A stretch of 64,000 nt of DNA from Kitasatospora cheerisanensis KCTC 2395 (GTDB taxonomy: Bacteria > Actinomycetota > Actinomycetes > Streptomycetales > Streptomycetaceae), in contig NZ_KK853997.1 of assembly GCF_000696185.1 (NCBI RefSeq), forward strand, positions 3,425,901 through 3,489,900, in the 5' to 3' direction. Below are positions 18,083 through 28,497 of the stretch, piece by piece. Made by a program: the position numbers and the translations under genes. The notes under the pieces were generated by a model, which saw only the letters and a list, made by a program, of their open reading frames with translations, was not told where the DNA came from and ran no database searches. How positions within the stretch are numbered: the first letter of the stretch is position 1; every line of letters starts with the position of its first letter.

Positions 18083-19389
18083 CAGCGGAGGAACCCTTCG
18101 TAATTGCGCTGCTGGAGTTGGCTCTCGATCTGCTTCACAGTTTCGAGTCCGACGCCGACGACGATGAGCACGGAGGTGCCGCCGAACGGGAAGTTGGTCT
18201 GCTGCCCGAAGGCGACGAGGGCGACCATCGGGATCAACGCGATCAGGCCCAGGTACAGCGAACCCGGCCACGTGATGCGGGTGAGCACGTAGTTCAGGTA
18301 CTCGGCCGTCGGTCGGCCGGCCCGGATGCCCGGGATGAACCCACCATACTTCTTCATATTGTCGGCAACTTCTTCGGGGTTGAAGGAGATGGCGACGTAG
18401 AAGAAGGCGAAGAACACGATCAGCACGAAGTACGTGGCCATGTAGACCGGGTGGTCACCCTTGATGAAGTGGTTCTTGATCCAGATCGCCCAGCCCGCCT
18501 GCGAGTTGGTCAACTGCACCACCAGCGCCGGGATGTACAGCAGCGAGGAGGCGAAAATGACCGGGATCACACCGGCCTGGTTGACCTTCAGCGGGATGTA
18601 GGTCGAGGTGCCGCCGAACGCGCGGCGGCCGATCATCCGCTTCGCGTACTGCACCGGGATCCGGCGCTGCGCCTGCTCGACGAAGATGACCAGGCAGACC
18701 ACGATGATGCCGACCAGGATGACCGCGGCGAACTCGCCCCAGCCGTCCAGCAGCTTGCCGGAGCCCTTGATCGCCCACATCGAGCCGGGGAAGCCGGCCG
18801 CGATCGAGGTGAAGATCAGGATCGACATGCCGTTGCCGATGCCGCGGTCGGTGATGAGCTCACCCAGCCACATGATCACGGTGGTGCCGGCGGTCATGAT
18901 GATGACCATGGTGGCGATCCGGAAGATCGACGTGTCCGGCACGATGTTCCCGCCCTGCGGGCAGCCGGAGAAGAGCGCGCCGCTGGACGCGGTCGCGAGG
19001 ATGCCGGTGCCCTGCAGCACCGCCAGCGCGATGGTCAGGTAGCGGGTGTACTGGGTGATCTTCGCCTGGCCGGACTGCCCCTCCTTCTTCAGGGCCTCCA
19101 GCCGTGGAATGACCACGGTGAGCAGCTGCAGGATGATGCTGGCCGTGATGTACGGCATGATGCCGAGCGCGAAGATGGTCAGTTGCAGCAGCGCGTTGCC
19201 GCTGAACAGGTTGACCAGCCCGAACAGACCCTCGTTCTGACCCTTCACGCACGCGTGGACGGCCTCGAAGTTGATTCCGGGCATCGGAATGTGGGCGCCC
19301 AGCCGGAACAGCACCATGATGCCCAGCGTGAACAGCAGCTTCTTGCGCAGGTCGGGCGTCTGGAACGCCCGCGCGAACGCACTGAGCAC
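18082..19389 (-). CDS. secY: Protein translocase channel subunit SecY
   Basis: The 435-residue protein forms the inner-membrane pore that exports unfolded proteins together with SecE and SecA. Ten membrane segments are visible. Hallmarks are [12 protein letters not shown] near the N terminus, the second-half segment [19 protein letters not shown], the loop [20 protein letters not shown] used in SecA and ribosome contact, and the C-terminal [20 protein letters not shown]. It is 273 bases from rplO, with a terminator and a candidate promoter between them. Confidence 0.98.
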   Translation of the reverse strand: MLSAFARAFQTPDLRKKLLFTLGIMVLFRLGAHIPMPGINFEAVHACVKGQNEGLFGLVNLFSGNALLQLTIFALGIMPYITASIILQLLTVVIPRLEALKKEGQSGQAKITQYTRYLTIALAVLQGTGILATASSGALFSGCPQGGNIVPDTSIFRIATMVIIMTAGTTVIMWLGELITDRGIGNGMSILIFTSIAAGFPGSMWAIKGSGKLLDGWGEFAAVILVGIIVVCLVIFVEQAQRRIPVQYAKRMIGRRAFGGTSTYIPLKVNQAGVIPVIFASSLLYIPALVVQLTNSQAGWAIWIKNHFIKGDHPVYMATYFVLIVFFAFFYVAISFNPEEVADNMKKYGGFIPGIRAGRPTAEYLNYVLTRITWPGSLYLGLIALIPMVALVAFGQQTNFPFGGTSVLIVVGVGLETVKQIESQLQQRNYEGFLR

Positions 19390-19461
19390 GGTGCCTCCTG
19401 CGCCTCCCGCGCGTCGTCGGCGGAAGGGTCGGTCCTGATGTGGGGAAAGGGAACTTCACGG

Positions 19462-19467
19462 ACTCTA
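19462..19467 (-). promoter_or_regulatory. Weak candidate -10 element for secY
   Basis: TAGAGT on the minus strand lies 73 bases upstream of the secY ATG. The only -35-like match at proper distance is TTCTGC. A separate secY promoter is plausible because a terminator lies just upstream. Confidence 0.3.
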
Positions 19468-19590
19468 ACAGTGCCCGGGTGCTCCGCAGAAGCGCGCGCT
19501 GCCGGTCCCCCACGCATGGGGTACGGCTTGCCCGGGTTTGACACACAAATCCAGCACAGGTGTTCAAGCCAGTCCCAGCCGGAAACGGAG

Positions 19591-19634
19591 CCGGGCCCCG
19601 CGCCCCTCTTTCTCAAGAGGAGTGCGGGGCCCGG
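19591..19634 (-). terminator. Strong hairpin after rplO
   Basis: Arms 19591-19610 and 19615-19634 form a 20-base stem with a TCTC loop and two imperfect pairs. It starts 29 bases past the rplO stop and separates the ribosomal part of the operon from secY-adk. Confidence 0.8.
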
Positions 19635-19662
19635 TTTCTGTCCGTGCGTCAGATCAGCGACG

Positions 19663-20115
19663 TCACAGCAGCTCGGTGACCGAGCCGCCCGCGGCGGTGA
19701 TCTTCTCGGCGGCGGAGCCGGAGACGGCGTCGACCGTCACCTGCAGCGCCACCGCGATGTCGCCCTGGCCGAGAACCTTGACGAGCTCGTTCTTGCGAAC
19801 GGCGCCCTTGGCGACCAGGTCGGCGACGGTGACCTCGCCACCGTTCGGGTAGAGCTCGGCCAGGCGGTCCAGGTTCACGACCTGGAACTGCTTGTGGGCC
19901 GGGTTCTTGAAGCCCTTCAGCTTCGGGAGGCGCATGTGGAGGGGCATCTGGCCACCCTCGAAGCGCTCCGGAACCTGGTAGCGGGCCTTGGTGCCCTTGG
20001 TACCACGACCGGCGGTCTTACCCTTGGAGCCCTCACCACGACCGACGCGGATCTTGTCGGTCTTGGCGCCCGGGGCGGGACGCAGGTTGTGGATCTTGAT
20101 CGGGTTGTCAGACAT
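19663..20115 (-). CDS. rplO: 50S ribosomal protein L15
   Basis: The 150-residue protein has the Gly/Lys-rich N terminus [20 protein letters not shown] and [17 protein letters not shown], then [20 protein letters not shown], and a small globular C-terminal domain. It follows rpmD with a 2-base gap. Confidence 0.98.
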   Translation of the reverse strand: MSDNPIKIHNLRPAPGAKTDKIRVGRGEGSKGKTAGRGTKGTKARYQVPERFEGGQMPLHMRLPKLKGFKNPAHKQFQVVNLDRLAELYPNGGEVTVADLVAKGAVRKNELVKVLGQGDIAVALQVTVDAVSGSAAEKITAAGGSVTELL

Positions 20116-20117
20116 GA

Positions 20118-20300
20118 TCAGTCCACCTCCTCGACCGTGACGAGGTGACGAACGGTGTGGACCATGCCGCGGATCTCCGGGCGGTCCTCCTTCACCACGG
20201 TGTCGTTCAGCCGCTTCAGGCCGAGCGAACGGAGGGTGTCACGGTGGTTCTGCTTGCTACCGATGTACGACTTGGTCTGGGTGACCTTCAGGCGAGCCAT
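20118..20300 (-). CDS. rpmD: 50S ribosomal protein L30
   Basis: The 60-residue protein reads [20 protein letters not shown] and then [20 protein letters not shown], with [12 protein letters not shown] at the end. ATG 20300 shares one base with the rpsE stop, which couples their translation. The same frame is open further upstream, but that part runs through rpsE. Confidence 0.97.
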   Translation of the reverse strand: MARLKVTQTKSYIGSKQNHRDTLRSLGLKRLNDTVVKEDRPEIRGMVHTVRHLVTVEEVD

Positions 20301-20920
20301 CAGGCGCTCACCCCAGCCGCACGGGCCCGGAGCAGCGCGGCCGGGGCCACGTCCTCCAGGGGCAGGCCACGACGGGCGGCGATCTCCTCGGGGCGCACGA
20401 GGCCCTTCAGAGCGGCCACCGTGGCGTGCACGATGTTGATCGCGTTGTCCGAGCCGAGCGACTTCGACAGGATGTCGTGAACGCCGGCGCACTCCAGGAC
20501 GGCACGCACCGGGCCACCGGCGATAACACCGGTACCGGGGGACGCCGGCTTCAGCAGCACGACGCCGGCGGCCTTCTCGCCCTGGATGGGGTGCAGGATG
20601 GTGCCCTGGATACGGGGGACCTTGAAGAAGTTCTTCTTGGCCTCCTCAACGCCCTTGGCGATGGCGGCCGGAACCTCCTTCGCCTTGCCGTAACCGACAC
20701 CCACGGTGCCGTCACCGTCGCCCACCACGACCAGCGCGGTGAAGCTGAAACGACGACCACCCTTGACAACCTTGGCGACACGGTTGATCGCGACGACGCG
20801 CTCGACGTAAGCAGTCTTCTCGGCGACCGGGGCGCCGCCCCGCTCGTCGCGCTTACGGTCGCGCCGCTCGCCACCCGTGCCGCGACCGGCGCCGCCTTCG
20901 CGGCGCTGGGGTCCAGCCAT
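20300..20920 (-). CDS. rpsE: 30S ribosomal protein S5
   Basis: The 206-residue protein has an Arg/Gly-rich N-terminal extension of about 30 residues, a double-stranded RNA-binding domain with [19 protein letters not shown] and [18 protein letters not shown], and a C-terminal domain with [18 protein letters not shown]. It is part of the decoding site on the 30S solvent side, where changes in this protein can give spectinomycin resistance in other bacteria. Confidence 0.98.
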   Translation of the reverse strand: MAGPQRREGGAGRGTGGERRDRKRDERGGAPVAEKTAYVERVVAINRVAKVVKGGRRFSFTALVVVGDGDGTVGVGYGKAKEVPAAIAKGVEEAKKNFFKVPRIQGTILHPIQGEKAAGVVLLKPASPGTGVIAGGPVRAVLECAGVHDILSKSLGSDNAINIVHATVAALKGLVRPEEIAARRGLPLEDVAPAALLRARAAGVSA

Positions 20921-20968
20921 TGGAATTACCTCTCTCGTTTACGTCCGCCGACAGAGTCGACGAGCGGC

Positions 20969-21352
20969 TTAGAAGTCGAGCCCGGCCTCACGGGCCGCGT
21001 CCGCCAGGGCGGCGATGCGGCCGGCGTACCGGTTGCCCGCGCGGTCGAAGACGACCGACTCGACGCCGGCAGCCTTGGCGCGCTCGGCGACCAGGCTTCC
21101 GACCTTCTTGGCCAGCTCGGTCTTGTCGCCCTCGGTGCCCTTGATGGACACGTCGAGGGTGGACGCCGACGCCAGGGTGTGACCCTTGGCGTCGTCGATG
21201 ACCTGGGCGACCATGTGGCGGTTCGAACGCGTCACGACGAGGCGCGGACGCACCTCGGTGCCGACGACGCGCTTGCGAACGCGAATGGCGCGGCGCTTGC
21301 GGGCGGCGTTCTTGTAGGCGTTGCCCTTGCCGATCTTGACAGAGACGCTCAT
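20969..21352 (-). CDS. rplR: 50S ribosomal protein L18
   Basis: The 127-residue 5S rRNA-binding protein shows [35 protein letters not shown] and [20 protein letters not shown], closing with [11 protein letters not shown]. The start lies 3 bases past the rplF stop. Confidence 0.98.
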   Translation of the reverse strand: MSVSVKIGKGNAYKNAARKRRAIRVRKRVVGTEVRPRLVVTRSNRHMVAQVIDDAKGHTLASASTLDVSIKGTEGDKTELAKKVGSLVAERAKAAGVESVVFDRAGNRYAGRIAALADAAREAGLDF

Positions 21353-21355
21353 CGC

Positions 21356-21895
21356 TTACTTACCACTCTTTCCGACCTTGCGGCGGATGACCTCGCCCGC
21401 GTACTTGACGCCCTTGGCCTTGTACGGGTCGGGCTTGCGCAGCTTGCGGATCTTCGCGGCGACCTCGCCGACCTTCTGCTTGTCGGTGCCGTCCACGTGG
21501 AACTTGGTGGGCGACTCGACGACGAAGGTGATGCCCTCCGGCGCCTCGACCAGAATCGGGTGGCTGTAGCCCAGCGCGAACTCCATGTTGGAGCCCTTCG
21601 CCGTGACTCGGTAACCGACACCGCTGATCTCCAGCGACTTGCGGTAGCCCGCGGTCACGCCGGTGATCATGTTCGCCACCAGCGTGCGCGACAGGCCGTG
21701 CAGGGCCTTCGACTGACGCTCGTCGTTCGGGCGGGTGACGACCAGAGTGCCGTCCTCGCCCTTGCCGATCTCGATCGGCGCGGCGACGACGTGGGTGAGC
21801 GAACCCTTGGGGCCCTTCACCGAGACCGTCTGGCCGTCGATGGTGACGTCCACACCAGCGGGAACCTGGATGGGCAGCCGTCCAATGCGCGACAT
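21356..21895 (-). CDS. rplF: 50S ribosomal protein L6
   Basis: The 179-residue protein has two L6 repeats, [20 protein letters not shown] to [14 protein letters not shown], and then the second repeat with the C-terminal [20 protein letters not shown] signature. It binds near the sarcin-ricin loop. The gap to rpsH is 22 bases. Confidence 0.98.
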   Translation of the reverse strand: MSRIGRLPIQVPAGVDVTIDGQTVSVKGPKGSLTHVVAAPIEIGKGEDGTLVVTRPNDERQSKALHGLSRTLVANMITGVTAGYRKSLEISGVGYRVTAKGSNMEFALGYSHPILVEAPEGITFVVESPTKFHVDGTDKQKVGEVAAKIRKLRKPDPYKAKGVKYAGEVIRRKVGKSGK

Positions 21896-21917
21896 TGCTG
21901 TACCTCCGTTTCCCGAA

Positions 21918-22325
21918 TTACCAGACGTAGGCGAGAACTTCTCCGCCTACGCCCTTCTTGGCGGCCTGCTTGTCGGTCAGGAGGCCGGAGGACGTGGAGA
22001 TGATCGCCACGCCCAGGCCGCCGAGAACCTTCGGCAGGTTGGTGGACTTTGCGTAAACACGCAGACCCGGCTTGCTGATGCGCTTGATGCCGGCGATGGA
22101 GCGCTCACGGTTCGGACCGAACTTGAGCTCGATGGTCAGCTTCTTGCCAACCTCGTTCTCGGCGGGGTCCTCAACCTTGTAGGAGGAGATGTAACCCTCC
22201 TGCTGCAGGATCTCGGCGACGTGCGCCTTGATCTTGCTCGACGGCATCACGACGGAGTCGTGGTACGCCGAGTTGGCGTTACGCAGACGAGTGAGCATGT
22301 CTGCGATCGGGTCGGTCATGGTCAT
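21918..22325 (-). CDS. rpsH: 30S ribosomal protein S8
   Basis: The 135-residue protein starts [20 protein letters not shown] and ends with the family signature [12 protein letters not shown]8 binds the central domain of 16S rRNA, and in E. coli it also represses its own operon at rplE. A GAGG site is 7 bases from ATG 22325. Two large hairpins and a candidate promoter lie in the 266 bases upstream, unusual inside a spc operon. Confidence 0.98.
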   Translation of the reverse strand: MTMTDPIADMLTRLRNANSAYHDSVVMPSSKIKAHVAEILQQEGYISSYKVEDPAENEVGKKLTIELKFGPNRERSIAGIKRISKPGLRVYAKSTNLPKVLGGLGVAIISTSSGLLTDKQAAKKGVGGEVLAYVW

Positions 22326-22364
22326 GGTGGCCTCAGGCCTCTCTCGCCGTGGTTTCTCCGCACC

Positions 22365-22422
22365 AGGTCCCCCTCCGCGCACTCGCGAAAGAGTGCGAAA
22401 GGGGCACAAGCGCAGGGGACCT
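22365..22422 (-). other. Nested hairpin upstream of rpsH
   Basis: An outer 8 bp stem (22365-22372 with 22415-22422) encloses an inner 7 bp stem (22378-22384 with 22391-22397, loop GCGAAA). It lies 40-97 bases before the rpsH start on the minus strand and is followed on its upstream side by the 11-base palindrome CTACGACGTAG (22421-22431). It could be a leader regulatory structure. Confidence 0.45.
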
Positions 22423-22498
22423 ACGACGTAGTAAGACTGGGTTGCGGTGCCCTCATTCAGAGAGCCACGGAACGTCCGGAACAGACGCCGTGGCAGGG

Positions 22499-22556
22499 GC
22501 CCGACCCCACAACCTTACGGGATCCCTCGCGGGACTCCAAAAGCCGGGGGTCGGGC
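22499..22556 (-). other. Long inverted repeat after rpsN, enclosing a promoter
   Basis: A 10 bp perfect stem (22499-22508 with 22547-22556) closes a 38-base loop, beginning 36 bases past the rpsN stop. The candidate rpsH promoter lies within the loop. As RNA it could end or pause the upstream transcript. Confidence 0.45.
22512..22540 (-). promoter_or_regulatory. Candidate internal promoter for rpsH and downstream genes
   Basis: TTGGAG (22535-22540) and TAAGGT (22512-22517) stand 17 bp apart on the minus strand. Transcription would start near 22505, leaving a leader of about 180 nt that contains the nested hairpin. Confidence 0.45.
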
Positions 22557-22591
22557 ACACTGCTTCGCTGGTCAGAGCAGCCGGTAAGGGA

Positions 22592-22777
22592 TTACCAGGA
22601 GCTCTTGGTCACGCCCGGCAGCTCGCCGCGGTGCGCCATCTCACGGAGGCACACACGGCACAGGCCGAACTTGCGGTACACCGAGTGCGGACGGCCGCAG
22701 CGCTGGCACCGGGTGTACGCCCGGACGCCGAACTTCGGCTTGCGCTCGGACTTAGCGATCAGGGCCTTCTTCGCCAT
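22592..22777 (-). CDS. rpsN: 30S ribosomal protein S14, type Z (zinc)
   Basis: The 61-residue short form has CQRCG and CRVC, four cysteines that bind one zinc ion. It ends in [13 protein letters not shown]. Streptomycetes usually hold a longer zinc-free S14 elsewhere that Zur turns on under zinc limitation. It starts 3 bases past the rplE stop. Confidence 0.97.
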   Translation of the reverse strand: MAKKALIAKSERKPKFGVRAYTRCQRCGRPHSVYRKFGLCRVCLREMAHRGELPGVTKSSW

Positions 22778-22780
22778 GGC

Positions 22781-23350
22781 TCACGCCTCCTTGAACGGGA
22801 AGCCCAGAGCGCGCAGGAGCGCCCGGCCCTCATCGTCGGTCTGAGCGGTGGTCACGACGGTGATGTCCATACCGCGCTGACGGTCGACCTTGTCCTGGTC
22901 GATCTCGTGGAACATGACCTGCTCGGTCAGACCGAAGGTGTAGTTGCCACGGCCGTCGAACTGCTTCGGCGAGAGGCCGCGGAAGTCACGGATACGCGGC
23001 AGAGCCAGCGACACCAGACGGTCCACGAACTCCCACATGCGGTCACCACGGAGGGTGACGTGGGCACCGATCGGCTGGCCCTCGCGCAGCTTGAACTGCG
23101 CGATGGACTTGCGGGCCTTGGTGACGGCCGGCTTCTGACCGGTGATCGCGGTCAGGTCCTTGATGGCACCCTCGATCAGCTTGCTGTCACGGGCGGCCTC
23201 GCCGACACCCATGTTGACCACGACCTTGACCAGGCCGGGGATCAGCATGACGTTCTCGTACGAGAACTGCTCGTTCAGCTGGCCCTTGACCTCGGAGAGG
23301 TACTTCTCCTTGAGGCGGGGGGCCACCTTCTCAACAGTCGTCTCAGACAT
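22781..23350 (-). CDS. rplE: 50S ribosomal protein L5
   Basis: The 189-residue protein binds 5S rRNA and contacts S13 and the P-site tRNA. Motifs include [60 protein letters not shown] and [20 protein letters not shown]. Its ATG overlaps the rplX stop by one base. Confidence 0.98.
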   Translation of the reverse strand: MSETTVEKVAPRLKEKYLSEVKGQLNEQFSYENVMLIPGLVKVVVNMGVGEAARDSKLIEGAIKDLTAITGQKPAVTKARKSIAQFKLREGQPIGAHVTLRGDRMWEFVDRLVSLALPRIRDFRGLSPKQFDGRGNYTFGLTEQVMFHEIDQDKVDRQRGMDITVVTTAQTDDEGRALLRALGFPFKEA

Positions 23351-23673
23351 CAGATGTCCTCACCCGTCCGCTTGGCAACGCGGATCTTGTTGCCCTGGTC
23401 GTCGAAGCGGTAGCCGACGCGGGTAACGACCTTCTTGCCGTCCTTCTCCACGACCAGCTGGACGTTGGAGACGTGCACCGGGGCCTCGACGGTCACGATG
23501 CCACCCTGGGTGCCGGGGCCCGGCTTGGTGTGCTTCTTGACCCGGTTGACACCCTCGACCAGGACCTTGTTGTCAGCCGGCATGGCCTGAATGACCTTGC
23601 CCTGCTTGCCCTTGTCCTTGCCGGTGATGACCTGGACCAGGTCACCCTTCTTGATCTTCATGCTGTTCGCCAT
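23350..23673 (-). CDS. rplX: 50S ribosomal protein L24
   Basis: The 107-residue assembly-initiating protein begins with a KOW motif, [20 protein letters not shown], followed by [16 protein letters not shown] and [16 protein letters not shown]. It overlaps rplE by one base and begins 3 bases after the rplN stop. Confidence 0.98.
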   Translation of the reverse strand: MANSMKIKKGDLVQVITGKDKGKQGKVIQAMPADNKVLVEGVNRVKKHTKPGPGTQGGIVTVEAPVHVSNVQLVVEKDGKKVVTRVGYRFDDQGNKIRVAKRTGEDI

Positions 23674-23676
23674 GGG

Positions 23677-24048
23677 TCAGAGCACCTCCGGCGCCAGCGA
23701 GATGATCTTCATGAACTTCTTGTCGCGCAGCTCGCGGCCCACCGGGCCGAAGATGCGGGTACCGCGGGGGTCGCCATCGGTGTTCTTGAGAACGACAGCG
23801 GCGTTCTCGTCGAAACGGATGTACGAGCCGTCCGGACGGCGGCGCTCCTTGACGGTGCGAACGACGACGCACTTGACGACGTCGCCCTTCTTCACCGAAC
23901 CGCCGGGGATCGCGTCCTTGACGGTGGCGACGATGACGTCGCCGATACCGGCGTAGCGGCGACCGGAGCCACCGAGAACGCGGATGCAGAGAATCTCCTT
24001 GGCACCCGTGTTGTCGGCGACACGCAGTCGCGACTCCTGCTGGATCAC
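23677..24048 (-). CDS. rplN: 50S ribosomal protein L14
   Basis: The 123-residue protein starts [20 protein letters not shown] from a GTG codon with AGGAGA 5 bases upstream and ends [18 protein letters not shown]. The GTG start and the 102-base gap to rpsQ are the only break in the dense S10-spc gene array before rpsH. Confidence 0.98.
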   Translation of the reverse strand: MIQQESRLRVADNTGAKEILCIRVLGGSGRRYAGIGDVIVATVKDAIPGGSVKKGDVVKCVVVRTVKERRRPDGSYIRFDENAAVVLKNTDGDPRGTRIFGPVGRELRDKKFMKIISLAPEVL

Positions 24049-24063
24049 AGCTTTCTCCTGATC

Positions 24064-24079
24064 GTCAACAAGTGTTGAC
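24064..24079. promoter_or_regulatory. Perfect 7-2-7 inverted repeat before rplN
   Basis: GTCAACA and TGTTGAC face each other across AG, 16-31 bases upstream of the rplN GTG. It has the shape of a dimeric repressor operator, and each strand carries a TTGAC that could be part of a -35 box. It could equally be a short RNA hairpin. Confidence 0.4.
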
Positions 24080-24150
24080 GGGCCGGCCGCTGCTCACACC
24101 CGCGCCCTTGCGGGCCTGGTGCACATACGGCCGTACCGCGAACAACCTTG

Positions 24151-24423
24151 TTACTTGGCCTTCTCGAGGATCTCGACGACGCGCCAGCGCTTCGTCGCGG
24201 ACAGCGGCCGGGTCTCCATCAGGAGGACACGGTCGCCGACACCGCACGCGTTCTGCTCGTCGTGCGCCTTCAGCTTGTTGGTACGGCGGATGACCTTGCC
24301 GTACAGCGCGTGCTTGACGCGGTCCTCGACGGCGACGACGACGGTCTTGTCCATCTTGTCGCTGACGACCAGACCCTCGCGGGTCTTGCGGAAACCGCGC
24401 GTCTCGTTGGTGTTCTCAGTCAT
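24151..24423 (-). CDS. rpsQ: 30S ribosomal protein S17
   Basis: The 90-residue OB-fold protein shows [40 protein letters not shown] and [20 protein letters not shown]. Its ATG shares one base with the rpmC stop codon. Confidence 0.98.
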   Translation of the reverse strand: MTENTNETRGFRKTREGLVVSDKMDKTVVVAVEDRVKHALYGKVIRRTNKLKAHDEQNACGVGDRVLLMETRPLSATKRWRVVEILEKAK

Positions 24424-24647
24424 CAGGCGTTCTCCACCGTCTCGATGCCCAGCTCGCGCTCGCGCATCAGGGTGTAGATCCGCGCGATGTCCTTACGGAC
24501 CAGCCGGAGCCGTCCGTGGTTGTCGAGCTGCCCGGTCGCCGCCTGGAAGCGGAGGTTGAACAGCTCCTCCTTGGCCTCACGGAGCTTGGCAACGAGAGCC
24601 TCGTTGTCCAGCTCGCGAAGCTCAGCAGCCTTGGTAGCGGCCGACAT
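24423..24647 (-). CDS. rpmC: 50S ribosomal protein L29
   Basis: The 74-residue two-helix protein near the exit tunnel shows [40 protein letters not shown] and [15 protein letters not shown]. It overlaps both neighbours by one base, so rplP-rpmC-rpsQ are translationally coupled. Confidence 0.97.
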   Translation of the reverse strand: MSAATKAAELRELDNEALVAKLREAKEELFNLRFQAATGQLDNHGRLRLVRKDIARIYTLMRERELGIETVENA

Positions 24648-25066
24648 CAGCTCTCACCGTCCTCGCGCCGAACGATCCGGCACTTCATCGGAAGCTTGTG
24701 CGCGGCACGCGTGAGCGCCTCGCGGGCAATCTTCTCGTTCGGGTACGACAGTTCGAACATGACCCGACCCGGGTGCACGTTCGCGATCCACCACTCCGGC
24801 GAACCCTTACCGGAACCCATGCGGGTCTCGGCCGGCTTCTTGGTCAGCGGGCGGTCCGGGTAGATGTTGATCCAGACCTTGCCGCCACGACGGATGTGAC
24901 GGGTGATCGCGATACGAGCGGACTCGATCTGACGGTTCGTCACGTAGGCCGGGGTCACGGCCTGGATGCCGAACTGGCCGAACGCCAGCTCGGTGCCACC
25001 CTTCGAGGCGCCGGAGCGCTTCGGGTGGTGCTGCTTGCGGTGCTTGACCCGACGGGGGATCAGCAT
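24647..25066 (-). CDS. rplP: 50S ribosomal protein L16
   Basis: The 139-residue protein near the A-site tRNA starts [19 protein letters not shown] and shows [40 protein letters not shown] and the [20 protein letters not shown] segment. It lies 5 bases after the rpsC stop. Confidence 0.98.
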   Translation of the reverse strand: MLIPRRVKHRKQHHPKRSGASKGGTELAFGQFGIQAVTPAYVTNRQIESARIAITRHIRRGGKVWINIYPDRPLTKKPAETRMGSGKGSPEWWIANVHPGRVMFELSYPNEKIAREALTRAAHKLPMKCRIVRREDGES

Positions 25067-25071
25067 GAGGG

Positions 25072-25908
25072 TCAGGCCTCCGTTCCGGTGTTCTCAGCAG
25101 CCGGAGCCTCGGTCGCAGCGGCAGCCGGGGCCTGGGCCTCGGCAGCAGCAGCGGCGGGACGACGGCCACGGCCACCGCGCTCGCCACCGCGACGCTCGCC
25201 ACCGCGGGCGGGACGACCACCCTCGGGACGGGCCGGGCGGTTGCCGGAGCGGGCAGCGGCGTTCTCAGCGCGGACCTCGGCGATGTTCTTGACGTCGCCC
25301 TTGTAGATCCAGACCTTCACGCCGATGCGGCCGAAGGTCGTCTTGGCCTCGAAGAAGCCGTAGTCGACGTTCGCGCGCAGGGTGTGCAGCGGCACACGGC
25401 CCTCGCGGTAGAACTCCGAACGGCTCATCTCGGCGCCGCCGAGACGACCGGAGCACTGGACCTTGATGCCCTTGGCGCCGGCCTTCATGGTCGACTGCAT
25501 GCTCTTGCGCATGGCGCGACGGAAGGAGACGCGGGAGGACAGCTGCTCCGCGACGCCCTGAGCCACGAGCTGGGCGTCCAGCTCGGGGTTCTTGACCTCG
25601 AGGATGTTCAGCTGGACCTGCTTGCCGGTCAGCTTCTCCAGGTTGCCCCGGATCTTGTCGGCCTCCGCGCCGCGGCGGCCGATCACGATGCCCGGACGGG
25701 CGGTGTGGATGTCCACGCGGACGCGGTCACGGGTGCGCTCGATCTCAACCTTCGAGATGCCGGCGCGCTCCATGCCCTTCGTCATGAGACGGCGGATCGC
25801 GACGTCTTCCTTGACGTAGTCCTTGTACAGCTTGTCGGCGTACCAGCGGGACTTGAAGTCCGTGCTGATGCCGAGGCGGAACCCGTGCGGGTTAACCTTC
25901 TGGCCCAT
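25072..25908 (-). CDS. rpsC: 30S ribosomal protein S3
   Basis: The 278-residue protein at the mRNA entry site starts [20 protein letters not shown]. The KH domain has [20 protein letters not shown] and the C-terminal domain ends [19 protein letters not shown]. An added tail of about 60 residues is first Arg/Gly-rich and then Ala/Glu/Pro-rich, the usual style of actinomycete S3. Its start overlaps the rplV stop by one base. Confidence 0.98.
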   Translation of the reverse strand: MGQKVNPHGFRLGISTDFKSRWYADKLYKDYVKEDVAIRRLMTKGMERAGISKVEIERTRDRVRVDIHTARPGIVIGRRGAEADKIRGNLEKLTGKQVQLNILEVKNPELDAQLVAQGVAEQLSSRVSFRRAMRKSMQSTMKAGAKGIKVQCSGRLGGAEMSRSEFYREGRVPLHTLRANVDYGFFEAKTTFGRIGVKVWIYKGDVKNIAEVRAENAAARSGNRPARPEGGRPARGGERRGGERGGRGRRPAAAAAEAQAPAAAATEAPAAENTGTEA

Positions 25909-26255
25909 TACCGGGTCCCTTCCTTGCTGCTGACGACCACGGTGATGTGGCTGGTCCGCTTGCGGATCCGGTAGGCACGGCCCTGGGCGCGCGGACGGAA
26001 CCGCTTCAGGGTCGGACCCTCGTCAACGTACGCCTCGGAGATGTAGAGGTCGTCCACGTTGGAGTGGTTGTAGTTGTGCGCGGCGTTGGCGATGGCGCTG
26101 TTCAGCACCTTGCCGACCGGCACGGTGGCAGCCTGCGGAGCGAAACGCAGGACCGCCTGGGCCTCCGTGGCCGGCAGGCCACGGATGAGGTCCACCACGC
26201 GGCGGGCCTTCATGGGCGTGACGCGGATGTACCGCGCCTGGGCCCTGGCTTCCAT
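25908..26255 (-). CDS. rplV: 50S ribosomal protein L22
   Basis: The 115-residue exit-tunnel protein starts [20 protein letters not shown] and carries [16 protein letters not shown] and [20 protein letters not shown], the loop implicated in macrolide resistance when changed in other bacteria. AAGGGGA stands 5 bases before ATG 26255, so the longer frame to 26282 is not used. Confidence 0.97.
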   Translation of the reverse strand: MEARAQARYIRVTPMKARRVVDLIRGLPATEAQAVLRFAPQAATVPVGKVLNSAIANAAHNYNHSNVDDLYISEAYVDEGPTLKRFRPRAQGRAYRIRKRTSHITVVVSSKEGTR

Positions 26256-26322
26256 GGTTGTCCCCTTAATGGAGTAAGTCACTTTGTCGTTCTGGCGCTA
26301 CAGCTCGCGGAGCAAATCGCGA

Positions 26323-26604
26323 TTAGCGACGCTTCGACTTGCGGTCTTCCTTCACGTGCCCCTTGAAGGTGCGCGTGGGAGCGAACTCGCCGAGCTTGTG
26401 GCCGACCATCGACTCGGTGACGAACACCGGGACGTGCTTGCGGCCATCGTGAACCGCGATCGTGTGGCCGAGCATGGCCGGGGAGATCACGGAACGACGG
26501 GACCAGGTCTTGATGACGTTCTGCGTGCCCGCCTCGTTCTGCACGTCCACCTTCTTCTGAAGGTGGTCGTCGATGAAGGGGCCCTTCTTGAGACTGCGCG
26601 GCAT
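26323..26604 (-). CDS. rpsS: 30S ribosomal protein S19
   Basis: The 93-residue head protein starts [19 protein letters not shown] and carries [20 protein letters not shown] and [16 protein letters not shown]. It lies 11 bases after rplB. The longer frame upstream is rplB in another phase. Confidence 0.98.
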   Translation of the reverse strand: MPRSLKKGPFIDDHLQKKVDVQNEAGTQNVIKTWSRRSVISPAMLGHTIAVHDGRKHVPVFVTESMVGHKLGEFAPTRTFKGHVKEDRKSKRR

Positions 26605-26615
26605 CTGACCTGCTC

Positions 26616-27452
26616 CTAGCGCTTCTTGTTGGTCTTGCGGCGGCGCACGATGAGCTTGTCCGACGCCTTGTTCGGGCGACGGGTGCGGCCCTCGGGCTTG
26701 CCCCACGGCGAGACCGGGTGGCGACCACCGGAGGTCTTACCCTCACCACCACCGTGCGGGTGGTCGATCGGGTTCATGGCCACACCACGCACGGTCGGGC
26801 GGACGCCCTTCCAGCGCATACGGCCGGCCTTGCCCCAGTTGATGTTCGACTGCTCGGCGTTGCCGACCTCGCCGACGGTCGCGCGGCAGCGCGCGTCCAC
26901 CAGGCGGATCTCACCGGAGGGCATGCGCAGGTGCGCCATGCGACCCTCACGGGCGAGCAGCTGAATGCCGGAACCCGCGGAGCGGGCCAGCTTGGCGCCA
27001 CCGCCGGGACGGAGCTCCACCGCGTGGATGGTGGTACCGACCGGGATGTTGCGGAGCGGCAGGTTGTTGCCCGGCTTGATGTCGGCGCCAGCGCCGTTCT
27101 CGATCCGGTCGCCCTGCACAACGCCACGGGGGGCGATGATGTAGCGCTTCTCGCCGTCCGCGTAGTGCAGGAGCGCGATGCGCGCGGTGCGGTTGGGGTC
27201 GTACTCGATGTGAGCGACCTTGGCCGGCACGCCGTCCTTGTCGTGACGACGGAAGTCGATCAGACGGTAGGCGCGCTTGTGACCGCCACCCTGGTGGCGA
27301 GCAGTGACACGACCGGCGTTGTTACGGCCGCCCTTGCTGTGCAGCGGGCGAACCAGCGACTTCTCCGGCGTGGACCGCGTGATTTCGACGAAGTCGGCCA
27401 CGCTGGAGCCACGGCGGCCCGGCGTAGTCGGCTTGTACTTGCGGATACCCAT
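26616..27452 (-). CDS. rplB: 50S ribosomal protein L2
   Basis: The 278-residue core protein near the peptidyl transferase centre starts [17 protein letters not shown]. It shows [20 protein letters not shown] and [20 protein letters not shown] with the invariant [10 protein letters not shown] that follows, and a basic C terminus. Confidence 0.98.
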   Translation of the reverse strand: MGIRKYKPTTPGRRGSSVADFVEITRSTPEKSLVRPLHSKGGRNNAGRVTARHQGGGHKRAYRLIDFRRHDKDGVPAKVAHIEYDPNRTARIALLHYADGEKRYIIAPRGVVQGDRIENGAGADIKPGNNLPLRNIPVGTTIHAVELRPGGGAKLARSAGSGIQLLAREGRMAHLRMPSGEIRLVDARCRATVGEVGNAEQSNINWGKAGRMRWKGVRPTVRGVAMNPIDHPHGGGEGKTSGGRHPVSPWGKPEGRTRRPNKASDKLIVRRRKTNKKR

Positions 27453-27497
27453 TTCTGTCCTCGTCCTTTACGACGATCGCAGTCCCTGACCCGAGGG

Positions 27498-27815
27498 TCA
27501 GGCGACCGGACCACCGAAGATGTCGATGCGGTTGCCCTCGGCCAGCGTCACGATCGCGCGCTTGGTGTCCTTGCGCTTGCCGAAACCGGTGCGGGAGCGC
27601 TTGCGCTTGCCCTGGCGGTTCAGCGTGTTCACGGCCTCGACCTTGACCGAGAAGACCGACTCGACGGCCTGCTTGATCTGGGTCTTGTTGGCACCGGGAG
27701 CCACGACGAACGTGTACTTGTTCTCGTCGAGGAGCGAGTAGCTCTTCTCCGAGATAACCGGCTTGATCAGGACGTCACGGGGGTCCGTGAACGTCTTGGA
27801 GGTGATCTCGCTCAT
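27498..27815 (-). CDS. rplW: 50S ribosomal protein L23
   Basis: The 105-residue protein at the exit tunnel, the docking site for trigger factor and SRP, shows [40 protein letters not shown] and [20 protein letters not shown]. Its ATG overlaps the rplD stop by one base. Confidence 0.98.
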   Translation of the reverse strand: MSEITSKTFTDPRDVLIKPVISEKSYSLLDENKYTFVVAPGANKTQIKQAVESVFSVKVEAVNTLNRQGKRKRSRTGFGKRKDTKRAIVTLAEGNRIDIFGGPVA

Positions 27816-28492
27816 CAGGCGGCAGTCCCTTCGAGCTCGCCCTCAGCAGCAACGGCCTTGGCGGACGCGGCCGGACCGGCCACGAAACGCTCGAAGGCGG
27901 CCTGGGTGAAGACCACATCGTCGGAGACGAGCACGTCGTAGGTGTTCAGCTGGCCGGCGTCCAGGATGTGCACGTTCGGCAGGTTGCGAGCGGACAGGAT
28001 GCCCAGCTCGTCCTCGCGCTCGACCACCAGGAGGAGGTTCTTGCGCTCGGAGATCTTGCCGAACAGGACCTTGGCGGCCTTGGTCGACGGGGCCTCGGTC
28101 GCGGTCACGCCGGTCACGACGTGGATGCGCTCGTGGCGAGCCCGGTCGGTGAGCGCGCTGCGCAGGGCGGCGGCGATCATCTTCTTCGGGGTCCGCTGCG
28201 AGTAGTCACGCGGCACGGGACCGTGCACGACGCCACCACCGGCGAACTGCGGCGCGCGGGTCGAGCCCTGGCGGGCGCGACCGGTGCCCTTCTGGCGGTA
28301 CGGCTTCTTGCCGCCACCACGGACCTCGCCACGACGCTTGACCTTGTGGGTGCCCTGGCGAGCCGCGGCGAGCTGCGCCACGACGACCTGGTGCATCAGC
28401 GGAACGCTGACCTTGGCGTCGAAGATCTCGGCGGGCAGCTCGATGCTGCCGGCCTTGTCGCCGGCCGGCGACAGAATGTCAATGGTGCTCAT
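27815..28492 (-). CDS. rplD: 50S ribosomal protein L4
   Basis: The 225-residue protein reads [20 protein letters not shown], has the long tunnel loop [20 protein letters not shown] and [16 protein letters not shown], and an Ala-rich C terminus. ATG 28492 fits relatives; GTG 28501 is three codons upstream. In E. coli L4 represses the S10 operon by binding its leader, and a leader hairpin is present here too. Confidence 0.96.
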   Translation of the reverse strand: MSTIDILSPAGDKAGSIELPAEIFDAKVSVPLMHQVVVAQLAAARQGTHKVKRRGEVRGGGKKPYRQKGTGRARQGSTRAPQFAGGGVVHGPVPRDYSQRTPKKMIAAALRSALTDRARHERIHVVTGVTATEAPSTKAAKVLFGKISERKNLLLVVEREDELGILSARNLPNVHILDAGQLNTYDVLVSDDVVFTQAAFERFVAGPAASAKAVAAEGELEGTAA

Positions 28493-28497
28493 ATCCT

